Source: Hyaloperonospora brassicae
Lineage: Eukaryota; Oomycota; Peronosporomycetes; Peronosporales; Peronosporaceae
Reading direction: 5' to 3'
Assembly (NCBI GenBank): GCA_947650285.1
Contig: CANTFL010001256.1
Coordinates: 434,001-498,000, forward strand
DNA: 64,000 nt
Shown here piece after piece: positions 37,001 through 48,400 of the stretch. The notes beneath the pieces are model-generated. The model was not told the DNA's origin, did not search any database, and saw only the letters and a program-made list of their open reading frames with translations. How positions within the stretch are numbered: position 1 is the stretch's first letter; the number at the start of each line of letters is the position of its first letter. The position numbers and the translations under genes were made by a program.

Positions 37001-40000
37001 CCTCAACGGAACTACAGTGTAGTTGAGCTCACCGATGCGTTCGCCGCAAAAGCAGGTGCACATGCGCTTGGGCAAAGTGTGAACGGACCCCATGCAAAGA
37101 GATGAAATCGTGCAAGCGGCCTACGAACCAAAGATCACGAGCAGCAACCACGCCACCAACGCAGTCACCGCATTAATATCCACACTACAAAAGTCCACGT
37201 GCAGGCTTTGACTGCCCATTCCTTCGGGCACAGTGTATCGGGTACCGCAGATACCCCCCACATTAAACACGGGGCAGTTCACTCATATCTACTGATCGAC
37301 AAAACAGTCGCTCAGAGTACCATGTCTGCTTTCACGCGTAATGCCAACGGCGTTGCGACTCGCACCTTGGAATATGAGGCCTTGTATCGCGACGCGCATC
37401 CTATCACTTGTGGACACTTGACTTGCCGCTACTGTCGAAACTGTGGCTGACAGACAAGCAAGTAAAGATCCCGTGTGTGCACTTTAGCTTTGCTGTTTCA
37501 GTTGGCCCCGTATGAATTTGCTACAACCTGCAGTCCTCACGGCTGAAGCCACCTTTTGCTGCAGCGTAGCTACGGCAAAATGCTGACCGCGATCAGTTCT
37601 TCGTCTGCTGAAGAATAACAAAATGCGACTCGAAACGCGATGCTAGGCTCTACGAAGCACATGCATCCACTCCTGAGACGAAAGACACGAGCATGAGATG
37701 TGGAGACACTAGTCGTCATGAAAGACTGCGACTGAGCAACGATAACAGCAATGTCGATGGCCCGAACGTATGCTTGCGAGTGCAAAGCCATACTAGATAG
37801 ACTGGAAAGTATTTTCAAGCTCGCGTATGTTAAAACGCAGCCATGTCCTAACGCCACACGAGTCCGCGCAGTATACTGGAAAGACAGTGTGCGGCAAATT
37901 GTGTCGCACCGCCCGAGTTGTTGCAAGGTGTCAAAGCAGTTCAGCGATCCATTGCAGCCAAGAAACACACCTCTACTCCCGGATGTGCGCGCATCCCGAA
38001 CGACGCGGCGCTGTGCATGCTAAGGAAGGGGCGCACGGTGTCAAGGCCCTGATGTCTTTCACCGTGCAGTGCGTTCAGGACAGGGCGTGAAAAGTGCGGT
38101 AAAGCTGTGAGGAGAACATGGCGCATCACATTGCCATGTGCTGTGTAGACTAACGGTATGTGTGGGTCGCGAACGATGGATACGAAGCGCTGTTGCAAAG
38201 ACTGTAGCAAATTTCAGCGATTGCTTTCGGAGCGAGCTAAGTGGTGGAAGTGATGGGAGACCACCTGCGTCGCCGAGATCGTATCGACGTTTGCTGCGAT
38301 TAAAAGTTGCGTTGACGTGCAAACAAAAGCGCCACCGAATTGAGCAGCTTTCGCTTTTGAAGCGGTCAGCCCTAGCTCATCTACCTTCGTGGTACAAGAC
38401 TCTTCGAATTTCCGATGTTGTAAAGCCTGTCGTAGGGGTACAGAACGATTGTAAAGCAAATGCGAATGTGTCAATCTCTTCACGATACGGCAAAAGCCAA
38501 ATCAAGAGCTGTCTTGCTTTCCCAATGCAAAAATTACAAGGTCCAGCGTCTGCCCTTAGCCCTTGTATATCGTCACGGCGGCCAGACGTATACTACTCGC
38601 CGCTGCAGTAACTTCGTTGCGTACAGGGATGCCCAAAGACGAGATGTGCGGAAAGAGGTCAAACAGGCGTTGTTCGAAAAGCGCGCGAGATAGTCCACCT
38701 TCTTCATTGTGGAGGGTCGACGTCTCGTGGCATTTCATAATAGTCGCTTAACCATTTCATGGTCAAGCAACTATCGGTCCAATACTCACAAGAATGGGTC
38801 ACACAAAGCGGTTTTTTGGCCGCGCGTGTCAGATACGTCGGTGACTACATGTACGTCTGGTCCACAACTTCGAAGGACCAGTCAGTCTTGTCCACTCATC
38901 GTCACGACCATTTGAGGTACAATGTCGGATCGAGTACACATGCCACTGATGTGTAAGCTGTTCACGTCTGATCCCCTGCGGTGTGATCGTCTTTTTTGAG
39001 ATATCGACGTCTCACGTCGTGCAAGAGGCCATGAGCGCAGAGATGAGCGACAGCGGCATCCCGCGCACGTTCTTTTGTACAAAGACCTAGATCGGGTCTA
39101 TCACATACTGCTCAGAGCTTTGTCGACGGACGAGCCTTTCGCATTTGTACGCACAATTTGTGGAACAGCTAGGTCTTGTATCGAACGTCTCGTCTAGAGA
39201 AACGCCTGCTGTGTCATTGTCAGAAGGGGCGAATCTGCGCGAAGAATTTGCTCCGCTTTGTTCACTCCAGCGATTGCACATTCTCCTACTGCAGCGTCTT
39301 AAACACTGTTGGCGAAGCTCACATGCTTATCGTGTTTAAAAAGAGCTTTTGGCATTCCGCCCTCTTATGGTTGAACCTGTCAAACCGGTTCTGCAATGTT
39401 CGCCCCTGTTTGTTTCATTTCTAACTCACTGGTTGATGAGGGCCCTTGCGAGTGACTCGCCATGGTCAATTATGCTCAACAACTCTCAGCATGTTGTCAC
39501 GTATATATATAGTACCTTTGCCGTCGCGCAGGCGCTTTGTACTCTTAAGGCGCAAGTGCTCAGTGCTTGCAGCCTCCTGCCCTCCTCCTTCTTTGAGGCA
39601 CCGAAATGGCAGTTGTGCTGTCACATCATCGCATTGTCACTGTCTTTGATGCAGCCACGAATGACCGCATATACACACTCTGTACAGTTGACGCCAGGCA
39701 CGTAGGATACAATGCTCAAGCTTCTGTTGATGCAAAATGCAAAATTATAACCGCAGGCACTTACATGCGAGACAGATGAAGCACCAACCTGATGGGAGTG
39801 TCAATGTAACCTGCTATACAGTCATAGCTCACGACAACGTGCAGTACGTCTATGTTGCAACCTATCTCTTACACCTTGCAGATCGACACCTATACTGTCT
39901 TTGCAATGCCATCTTCGCTCTCGCGTGACTTCCAGTGTTTTTCTCAGTCCACTACTGTAATTATTGCTCACCAGTCAAAATAACCCATTTTTACAACCGC

Positions 40001-40118
40001 AGCAGCAGTAGCTCGCCATCATTTCCTCGTGTCCGTCGCTTGCCCCCCAAACATAATATCCACTCAATATATTACATCTCACAGCCGATTTGTTCCAGCC
40101 AGGACATCCATAGCGACC
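34078..40118. other. six-kilobase region without a supported gene
   Basis: 34.2-34.4 kb holds (CAGT)n-type short repeats. Frames in 34.3-35.3 kb occur on both strands at once and lack domains. From about 37.5 to 39.9 kb there are successive short frames with protein-like pieces on the plus strand (for example EEFAPLCSLQRLHILLLQRL near 39,250 and HLADRHLYCLCNAIFALA near 39,900), suggesting a decayed gene, but with many stops and no family I can name. Confidence 0.4.
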
Positions 40119-40821
40119 ATGCGCGTAGCTGCTGCCCGCGCCGTCGCTCGCTCGCGTCTGTCCCCGCCGCTGCGCACGCCTCCACTGCTGACGACCGTGA
40201 CACGTCCGCAGCTTCTGTGGCGTCTCTCTCCGTGCGCCACGCATCTGCCGCTCCTGTCGCTATGCGCCGCCAGTGGCTCTGTCCGCACCAAAACCAGTGA
40301 GCGCGCGTTGCGGCGCAAGAACTTGCGCAAGATGAAGAGCCAGAAGGGCGGCGAAGTGCCGATGCTGAAGGATACGCTGCGCAAGCTGTACCTGCGCACG
40401 CACCCGGACCTGTTTGGACGGTACCCGGAGCAGCAGCGCGCGAACGAGGAGTCGTACAAGGAGCTGCTGGGCATTTTGGATGCGATTGAGAAGCACAATG
40501 AGTTCCCTCCTGCCAAGACGTTGGTGCTGCGGTTCTTTCTGAAGACGCCAGTCGAGGGCGAGTTCAAGGAAGTGGACCTGCAGCTGCGCACGACTGGCGG
40601 TGCTTGCAACACACTCGTGGAGGAGGCTTTGGGTCGGTTTTTCGGCGAGTGTGGTCTCCCACAGGCATTTCAGTGGGGAGAAGGCAGCTGGGGCAAGGCT
40701 GTGGGCAAGACTGTGGTCGAGAACTCGAATCTGGGCTTCGACAAGGAGGAAGAAGCGCGTGAGAAGGCGAGCAAGGAGGCGGAGGAGGCGAAGCGTGAGG
40801 ATGCAGGTGAGCAGCCGGAAC
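40093..40821 (+). repeat. inverted repeat arm 1 (5' half of TCAIM-like gene A)
   Basis: These 729 bp match the reverse complement of 43124-43852 at the same length, with about six substitutions seen by eye, five of them clustered at about 40,200-40,275. Identity stops abruptly at both borders. Confidence 0.9.
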
Positions 40822-41192
40822 CGGCGTTGGATCTGGATGATCGTAGCGTTACGATGGAGGATGCATCCATTGAAAAGGTGCTGAGCGAACTCAACGAGGT
40901 GTTTGAGATAATTGCTGCAGTGCCGCTGTTGGATGAGAAAGAGTACGGTGAGCTACGAGATCATTTTGAAAAGGGCGAGGGTCTTGATGAGATCGATGAA
41001 CGTGGCTACACGATTAAGGCAGGCACGCACAAGATTTGGAACGGCGAGCGCAATCTCGATACAATAGTTGCCGGTGTCGACACGGATTCAGCTTTGATTC
41101 TACAGCGGATCCTGTTGCACACGCTTAACATTGACGTGAAAGTGCGCGAGATGCTTGCGAATGGTCGCAAAGACGCTGGCGATGACGAGTAG
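40119..41192 (+). CDS. TCAIM/DUF4460-like mitochondrial protein, copy A, 357 aa
   Basis: A single-exon frame. The N-terminus is Arg/Ala/Ser-rich without acidic residues (MRVAAARAVARSRLSPPLRT), a likely mitochondrial targeting peptide. A J-like DUF4460 region follows: LRKLYLRTHPDLFGRYPEQQ, then ANEESYKELLGILDAIEK. This resembles T-cell activation inhibitor, mitochondrial (TCAIM) of animals. A coiled, charged segment (KEEEAREKASKEAEEAKRED) joins it to a C-terminal part with WNGERNLDTIV and DSALILQRILLHTLN. Function in oomycetes is unknown. The frame is open from 40029, but the shared start with copy B favours the ATG at 40119. It is tail to tail with copy B. The N-terminal half is nearly identical to copy B, the C-terminal third only about half identical. 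Confidence 0.85.
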   Translation: MRVAAARAVARSRLSPPLRTPPLLTTVTRPQLLWRLSPCATHLPLLSLCAASGSVRTKTSERALRRKNLRKMKSQKGGEVPMLKDTLRKLYLRTHPDLFGRYPEQQRANEESYKELLGILDAIEKHNEFPPAKTLVLRFFLKTPVEGEFKEVDLQLRTTGGACNTLVEEALGRFFGECGLPQAFQWGEGSWGKAVGKTVVENSNLGFDKEEEAREKASKEAEEAKREDAGEQPEPALDLDDRSVTMEDASIEKVLSELNEVFEIIAAVPLLDEKEYGELRDHFEKGEGLDEIDERGYTIKAGTHKIWNGERNLDTIVAGVDTDSALILQRILLHTLNIDVKVREMLANGRKDAGDDE

Positions 41193-42737
41193 GAACCAGA
41201 AGCGAGCAGTAGATAGGGCATCTAGATTGTACGTCACACGCGGTGGGTTTCATGCCGCAAGTTCTTTTTGTGCTCGACGCACTCACATGTATGAGTCTGC
41301 TCAGCACGGCATACAGATTGATTCATCCGGGGTTAGTCCGCCCTGTAAGTGGAACAACACGTTTGCAATCTCACGACTACGATTTGTGCCACTGGATATC
41401 ATAAGCTGGAGGAACCCGTATCGATTGAAAGCTTGAGGTGGCTCTGGTAGCACGATGCAACCGACATGGACGCCAGCGAATATGTAAAATATTGTTGCGT
41501 AAAGACCTTAGGGACCTGTAAGTCCACATGGCCTGAACCCTCGTGCAAATGACTCGTCTTGAGCCGCACTTCGGTACTGGCGTAGATGTTGCCAATCTCT
41601 ACGAGACTTCACATTGCTGATGAGGTAAACCTTGGCGCTCTCACGTACTGCCTGATCTTCACGACAAACATGTTGCAAGACTCGAAATGTGAACCCTGTT
41701 GCGCTTGCGTGCAGCCCCTTCCGCAATGTTTAGCTTTCGCAACCCATCTTGCTCGAACAAACTGAACGTGAGACTGCATGTGGCGAACACATGACATGTC
41801 AATAGGGTTGCGGGCTTATCGGCATTCAAGACCCAGCAGGTGAAAATGTGAAAGCATTACGCCAAGACTAGACAGCGACTGAGCTGCCAACACTATTGAA
41901 CATGACCAAAATGTCCGATGCGCCAAGTTGTTTGCCTGTCATGACGGGAGGTCTGCACGAGAATAATGCGACGAGATGACAGTCACGTGCCATGCATCCT
42001 AGATACTATCTAGATCGTACATTGCTGTGCAGACCACGATTTCTATCTGGAATACTCGAAAAACATCAGCGGAGTGATGAAATGTGAGTACTGTGACTTC
42101 CACTGGAATGTGCCGAGGGCGGTCACGTTCATCGATGTAGGGTACCAAGGTTCAGCTTGACGAATTGTCTTCTCCAATTTGCGTCCATCGATGGAAACAT
42201 GCGCGGTCTGTGCATGCATCCGGATAGTCGTAGGCTTCACATGTAACTTCTGCTTCAGCGCGACTGCAGCTTTCAGCTGCTTGAACTTTAGCTGCAGTGC
42301 TTTTGTGACGTGGCATGCAATGCAACGAGCTTCGTTCAGGAACATGCGCGTGCTGATGAGCCATAAACTGTCAAGGCGGTCCCGCGCATGATCGGCGCCT
42401 GACTGTTTGGCTTTTGTAGAAACAGCGCATCTTGCCGCCAAACAACAATGTAGACCTTTGGGTGGCACTAATGAGTTCTTGACAACTTTTGCGTGGACCC
42501 TCACACTTCTTTCTGAGCAGAACTAAGTCGGGTGACAATGCGTCACGCTGGCAAGTATGTCTTGACAAAAACTCTACGACCTTTGCAGCCGTGCATAGTA
42601 CAGTAGCATATATATTAGAATGAAAACCTTAAAAACAGCACTCAGAGAATCACCATAAGCTCAAGATGTCTACCCTTGTAACCCAACATTGTTCAAGAGG
42701 TACATGCATCAAGCTATCAACTTGCTAAACTTCGTAC
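41193..42737. other. spacer between inverted TCAIM-like paralogues
   Basis: 1.5 kb, AT-richer than the flanking genes. A minus-strand frame at 42043-42504 (containing ALQLKFKQLKAAVALKQKL) has a helical, gene-like stretch but no recognisable family and is probably a relic. No sign that the inverted duplication extends into the spacer. Confidence 0.5.
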
Positions 42738-43826
42738 CTAACTTCGCGTGCCAGTATCGTTTTCTTCGTCCGCAACGCCTTCGCTGGCAATCATCTCGTT
42801 CATCTGCTTTTCAAATTCGAGCGTGTGCATGTATATCCGTTGTAAAATTATTGCTGAGTCGGCATCCATCCCCTTGATCAACGTGTTCAAATTCCGTTCA
42901 CCCTGCCACATCCGAATCACACCACTCTTTGTCGTAAAGCCCTCCGAGTCGAGGTCGTCCAATCCTGTACCTTGCTCAAAGTGCACTTTGATGGCACGTT
43001 GCTGCTCATCTTCCTCATCCAGGTACGGCATTGCCGCAATAAGCTGAAGTGTGTCGTCTACTTCATTCAACATCTTCTCAATCGAGTGATCTGGAGCGCT
43101 ACCACCGGAACGATTGTACGTTCGTTCCGGCTGCTCACCTGCATCCTCACGCTTCGCCTCCTCCGCCTCCTTGCTCGCCTTCTCACGCGCTTCTTCCTCC
43201 TTGTCGAAGCCCAGATTCGAGTTCTCGACCACAGTCTTGCCCACAGCCTTGCCCCAGCTGCCTTCTCCCCACTGAAATGCCTGTGGGAGACCACACTCGC
43301 CGAAAAACCGACCCAAAGCCTCCTCCACGAGTGTGTTGCAAGCACCGCCAGTCGTGCGCAGCTGCAGGTCCACCTCCTTGAACTCGCCCTCGACTGGCGT
43401 CTTCAGAAAGAACCGCAGCACCAACGTCTTGGCAGGAGGGAACTCATTGTGCTTCTCAATCGCATCCAAAATGCCCAGCAGCTCCTTGTACGACTCCTCG
43501 TTCGCGCGCTGCTGCTCCGGGTACCGTCCAAACAGGTCCGGGTGCGTGCGCAGGTACAGCTTGCGCAGCGTATCCTTCAGCATCGGCACTTCGCCGCCCT
43601 TCTGGCTCTTCATCTTGCGCAAGTTCTTGCGCCGCAACGCGCGCTCACTGGTTTTGGTGCGGACAGAGCCACTGGTGGCGCATAGCGACAGGAGCGGCAG
43701 CTGCGTGGCGCACGGAGAGAGACACCACAGACGCTGCGGACATGTCACGGTCGTCAGCAGTGGAGGCGTGCGCAGCGGCGGGGACAGACGCGAGCGAGCG
43801 ACGGCGCGGGCAGCAGCTACGCGCAT
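42738..43826 (-). CDS. TCAIM/DUF4460-like mitochondrial protein, copy B, 362 aa
   Basis: The architecture is the same as copy A: a basic N-terminal presequence, the HPDLFGRYPEQQ J-like core, a charged linker, and a C-terminal domain with WQGERNLNTLI and DSAIILQRIYMHTLEFEKQ. Residues up to GEQPE differ from copy A at only five positions, all within about the first 53 residues. After GEQPE the proteins diverge sharply but remain homologous (IEKMLNEVDDTLQLIAAMPY against IEKVLSELNEVFEIIAAVPL). The frame is open upstream to 44066; the ATG at 43826 is chosen because it matches copy A and starts the presequence. Both copies are intact, so both may be expressed. Confidence 0.85.
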   Translation of the reverse strand: MRVAAARAVARSRLSPPLRTPPLLTTVTCPQRLWCLSPCATQLPLLSLCATSGSVRTKTSERALRRKNLRKMKSQKGGEVPMLKDTLRKLYLRTHPDLFGRYPEQQRANEESYKELLGILDAIEKHNEFPPAKTLVLRFFLKTPVEGEFKEVDLQLRTTGGACNTLVEEALGRFFGECGLPQAFQWGEGSWGKAVGKTVVENSNLGFDKEEEAREKASKEAEEAKREDAGEQPERTYNRSGGSAPDHSIEKMLNEVDDTLQLIAAMPYLDEEDEQQRAIKVHFEQGTGLDDLDSEGFTTKSGVIRMWQGERNLNTLIKGMDADSAIILQRIYMHTLEFEKQMNEMIASEGVADEENDTGTRS

Positions 43827-43852
43827 GGTCGCTATGGATGTCCTGGCTGGAA
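43124..43852 (-). repeat. inverted repeat arm 2 (5' half of TCAIM-like gene B)
   Basis: Reverse complement of 40093-40821. The match begins 26 bp before the start codon and ends inside the linker codons for GEQPE, in the middle of the coding sequence. Confidence 0.9.
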
Positions 43853-44503
43853 ATGGATGGCGAAGGTGAATCGTACCTACACAGATGTTTGGTGCACGTG
43901 CGTACCTAACGATCCGACGTCCTGTGGACAGTGCATCGGTCGTACAAGTACGACGTTTGCGTGCAGCGGGCGGCTTTACATTTGCCCTATACACAGGACG
44001 ATCAGTCTCTGATGTACATATAAGCAAGCGAACAACCGTGCGCTTGTCGTCGCCGGATTGCGTCATGATCCGAGCATCAACGTGCGGTGGTGCTCACGAG
44101 CAAATCAACGACCAATTGTACGTTCGTTGCCAGCACACTGCGCCGGTACGTTGTACATACAACAAGCGTTGACAGTGTCTCGAATGACGGGGCGGCATTA
44201 CCGCATCAGACGACGTGTCCCACAGCTGTGGCAAAAAACCCCACCAGAGCCAGCGCGTGGGTCGAACAGTCACTTTGGTACAGTGGTATGCCACACAGCG
44301 AGAACAAAAGAAAACGCGCAGCTGCGAACTTATCGATCCGACGACAAAGAGTGTGCGTGTGTGTGTTTTATACACTTGGTCGAATGAAACAACCAGCTGG
44401 GCCATGTTTAAATCGGCTGCCATCGCTCTCGTCGCTCTGTTGAAACCATCTCGCGCTCAAGACGACGACGGACCCCATCGCTTCACTCGCTGCGTCTGCG
44501 CTC
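43853..44503. promoter_or_regulatory. divergent intergenic region, TCAIM-like B / VTT protein
   Basis: About 650 bp between divergent start codons. It should contain both promoters. No clear motif is recognised. Confidence 0.35.
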
Positions 44504-45400
44504 ATGCCCCCGCACGCGTCCGACTGCGCGTCTCCACTGGCCACGACCGCAGACGACTTCCCTGCCATTGACAGCGGTAGGGACAGTCTGCCTGCGTCGT
44601 CGTCCTCTCCACTAAGTGCGTCGAAAGGCTGGCAGCAAGACGTGCGCTCCGTGGGTGTGGTCTTGTCGATAAGTACGGCGCTACTGGGCGTGACGCTGCA
44701 CTCGCTGGTCGTGTCTGCGCTGTTGGAGTCCGAGTGGGAAGCGCTGCGTGTGCCCACGTCGCTAGAGGCGGCCCAGGAACTGGGGCTGACGCTGCAGAGC
44801 TTTGCCGAGCGCCAACGAGGAGCGCTCTTACTCGCGCACATGGCCTCTTACCTCTACCTGCAGACGTTTGCAATTCCCGGCACCATCTTTCTGAACCTCC
44901 TGGCCGGCGCCCTCTTTGGCGTTGCGCTGGGCTTTCCGCTCTGCTTGGCGTACAATACACTGGGCTCCGCGTTCATGTTCGTGCTGTCGCGCCGCTTTGG
45001 TCACCGCGTCGTCATGCGGTTCTTCCCGAACAAACTCGACGTGCTGCGTCGTATGCTGGAGGCGCACCGGGACGACATGGCGCTCTACATGGTCTTCCTG
45101 CGCGTATTTCCTTTCACGCCCAACTGGTTCATCAACCTTGCGTCGCCTCACTTGGCGATTCCACTGCGCCAGTTTATGCTGGGCCCGCTACTGGGGCTCA
45201 TTCCGTACAACTTTCTGAGCTGCAAGGCGGGTCTTATCTTGCGAGAGCTTCGATCGCGTACCGATATTATTGATACCGCTACTACTGTGCAGCTTGTTGT
45301 GGTAGCATTTGTGGGTGGTCTTGTGCTACCTCGGTTGAAGAGACGCTTTGCCACGGGCTCAGATCCTGCACCCGCTTTCGCGCCGGTGAAACGCGAATAG
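44504..45400 (+). CDS. VTT-domain (DedA/TMEM41/TVP38) membrane protein, 298 aa
   Basis: A single-exon frame. A Ser-rich N-terminus precedes a first hydrophobic helix (VGVVLSISTALLGVTLHSLV). The VTT (SNARE-associated Golgi) domain covers about residues 110-270 and shows the family marks: FAIPGTIFLNLLAGALFGVA, CLAYNTLGSAFMFVLSRRFG, and FLRVFPFTPNWFINLASPHL, then GLIPYNFLSCKAGLIL. TMEM41B and VMP1 relatives are ER phospholipid scramblases acting in autophagy and lipid-droplet formation; I infer a similar endomembrane role. Length and helix order fit TMEM41A/B-type proteins. The hydrophilic tail is short and basic. Confidence 0.88.
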   Translation: MPPHASDCASPLATTADDFPAIDSGRDSLPASSSSPLSASKGWQQDVRSVGVVLSISTALLGVTLHSLVVSALLESEWEALRVPTSLEAAQELGLTLQSFAERQRGALLLAHMASYLYLQTFAIPGTIFLNLLAGALFGVALGFPLCLAYNTLGSAFMFVLSRRFGHRVVMRFFPNKLDVLRRMLEAHRDDMALYMVFLRVFPFTPNWFINLASPHLAIPLRQFMLGPLLGLIPYNFLSCKAGLILRELRSRTDIIDTATTVQLVVVAFVGGLVLPRLKRRFATGSDPAPAFAPVKRE

Positions 45401-48400
45401 GCGGCTGAGTGTGTGCATCGAGTGTCGTCAGTGAGTACAAGCGAATGGGCTAGTTCTTGCTACAGGGGTGAGATCGTTGATTAGCGTGCCCGCAGACGAT
45501 GTTGGTACCTGGAGTCCGCCACGCGTTGACTGAGACTCATGCCTGCCAATGAGATGGATGTCGAGTGGACAGCGGTCATAGAGTGAGTACAAGAAGATAA
45601 ACGAGCCGTATGGTAAACTTGCAACACGCGTGCGGTCTTAGCCGTTTTGAGCAACTACCAACAAGCGTGATGATAGTATGCAGCTGAACGGAGATTTGCT
45701 TGATGGAAGTTCACAAGCACGCACCGCTATATGGAACTTCGAAGGTGGCGTGTAGAGTGAGAATGTAGCTGCATGAAGCGGCGCGCTTTGCAATACGGAC
45801 GTATGGAGTGACCTTATACAACTACTGGTGGAAGAGCTCGACTTTGCGAGACATCATCGAGTAATTAAAAGCTTGACGATATGCGACTTTCCGATGCTTT
45901 GTCACACGGCCTCGCTCTAGAGGAGGTCAACAAAGTGGGCAAGCACAGCAGCTTTTAGAACCGTACAGACAGGTGCGACATTCGGAATTGCCGGCACGAA
46001 ACCAAAGGCTTGAGTGACTACAACACCGGTACTTCAGCGGTACCACAAGCAGCCGGGAGTTTTGCTGCTCTCATCCCTCTCGCGACTCACATCCGCATCG
46101 TGCAAAGGTATGTACCAAGCACATTGTGATCTGCATCGACCCTACAAGTACGCACTGTGTGGTCAGCGCCGCGCGAGGTTGTGTGCTAACAAGAAACCGA
46201 TTACGCTGGTCACGTCTCATTTTCGGGACATGCGCCTGGACATGCGTTGATGCGCTACTTCGATTATACGCAAATATCGTACAACTCCGTACTGTGCCAC
46301 CACACACGGTCGCAAAAGATTCGGAAGGATACGTCATCGGAGCGCACTTACACGAGCGTGGTGGTTGTGTGCCAGGGATAGGCTTTCCGTCAACGTGTTA
46401 TTGTCTTCAACATTCCGAAGTCTACTCGCGTGTGTCGATTTGTTAGCCGTGCGGAAAATTTGATAGAAGTGGGTGGAAAACAAAGCGTGACTTTGCCATA
46501 GCGTCCGCAACCTCATTCGTCACAAGACACAGCTTGAAAAGGGAAGTTGTGCTTCTCTGTTTGAAATGAGGTGTTTGCTTGTATGGAAGACCAAAGTCGT
46601 TGCAAGCGTTAGACATTATTAAGACATAAGCGCTCGAGCTTGCGTCTCCGATGTCCTTGTATGTTAGTATCTATATGCACAGAACGTAAGAGTGCGGGCT
46701 CGAGAGCATGAACCTTGTCGAGCTTTTGCCATCGTTGGTGTTGTAGCTGACGTACCCTCCTCTAACAGCAAACACGGCCGCTTCGCAAGGCAGCAGTATC
46801 GGCCAACTTTCTTCCTCACAATTTGTATTAGTCACAGGTGCAAACGCGTGTGCCGAGCAGAACAATGTTGCCGTTTCTGTGCATTATCAGGTACAAGAGC
46901 GCTTCAAGGTCTGTGCAGTCCATCGAATGTCCATACCGAAAGAAAAGGTACTCAGTCTTTGGCTTTTCGATTCCACTTTCTAACAAGCTATCAACTCGCT
47001 GTAAACCGGTTCCGTTTTGACAAGTGAGTCATGGCCAATATTCTGACTGCAAGACCTGTTACAGGCCAAGAGAGCCCGCACCAGATTGGCTGAGAATAAG
47101 AAAGGCAGGATACAGAATGTAAAGCAAATGATCCCTGCGGGTAGAGCAACAAAAGGGTATGGGGGCACGTGATGGACTGGCAGAAGTGATGTCGTTTCTT
47201 GCGTGTCCTATGTTTGTACTGTTTGTAAACGTTTGTCGCGAGGTGGCCCTGTTGTATACTATTGGCAGTGGCGGAAAAATGTCAATATGGACCTCATGTT
47301 GGCGGGTCAATTTCTCCGTAGCTAGTGACACACTACTCAGTCGCTGATACAGGCCACGATAACAGCCAAGAAAATTTACTTCTGGACGCGCGCAACGAGC
47401 GGTGATTAAGATGCCAGTATGCATGTTTGTAGTTTGATCTCCTGTCAGTATGGTTTATCGAATAGATTTGCTGCAGCAGGTACAGTTCAGTTTTTGCGTA
47501 AACACAGCATCACCGTTTGTAAACCGCGATTGTTCTATCCTTTCAGTATACGCGATATTTGGAGCACCCGTCCGCATATGTCTTCAGTGTGGATAGCTTG
47601 TGCTGTGTTCCGCATTTATGTGGGGCACCCCCACACGCGATATCTAGTGACTTACTGCTATGATGCACTGCGAGAATACATGTTGTCCTTTTAGTACTTT
47701 TCATACGCAGTATCCAGTCTGTCACAAACATAGGACCTTACTCCTATGGCTCAAATCTATTCGTGCTTATCGACTTTGGTTTAAAGACAGATGCTTCATT
47801 CAAAAATCTGTACTAGGGGTTTTACAAGCTTTATACAGTAAGGCGATAATGTATAACTTCTGTTGGCCGATATGCGTCGGCATATTGATCTACGGCTTCG
47901 ATGGACATTCCTGTAGTCACTCTTACGTGTCACGAGAAATTTCAATTAGCTAAAACGAGTTTTTTTTCCTGTACCATAGAAAATCGTGAATACTGCTTGC
48001 CGATTCCATACAGCATTTTACATTGCATATGTGCGGCGTAAAGTGTATCATAAACGCCGAGAGAAGTTGTTGAATGTAGATGAAGCAAATCGAAATCAGT
48101 TTTGCGCAAGTGATGCTAACAGAAGACCAATAGAAAGTTGAACTGAAAGCAGGAGAATATGAAGTGGATTTAACTAGGTGAGCGGCCGGATCGGAATGAG
48201 CAAGTGCACGTCAACGCTTTGGCGCACTTGAAGAATGTGAGAGCGACCCGTCACGGGCAAAAAATAAATTGCGGTAGATGTTACAAGAATATAATCACAA
48301 TCAGGTGAGCTGGTTCAATTTACACTAATCCAATCATAGTTGGAATAACATCGTGGTAGCATCGACCGGGTTGTTGTAACTAGTAAACAGATGTAGGGCA

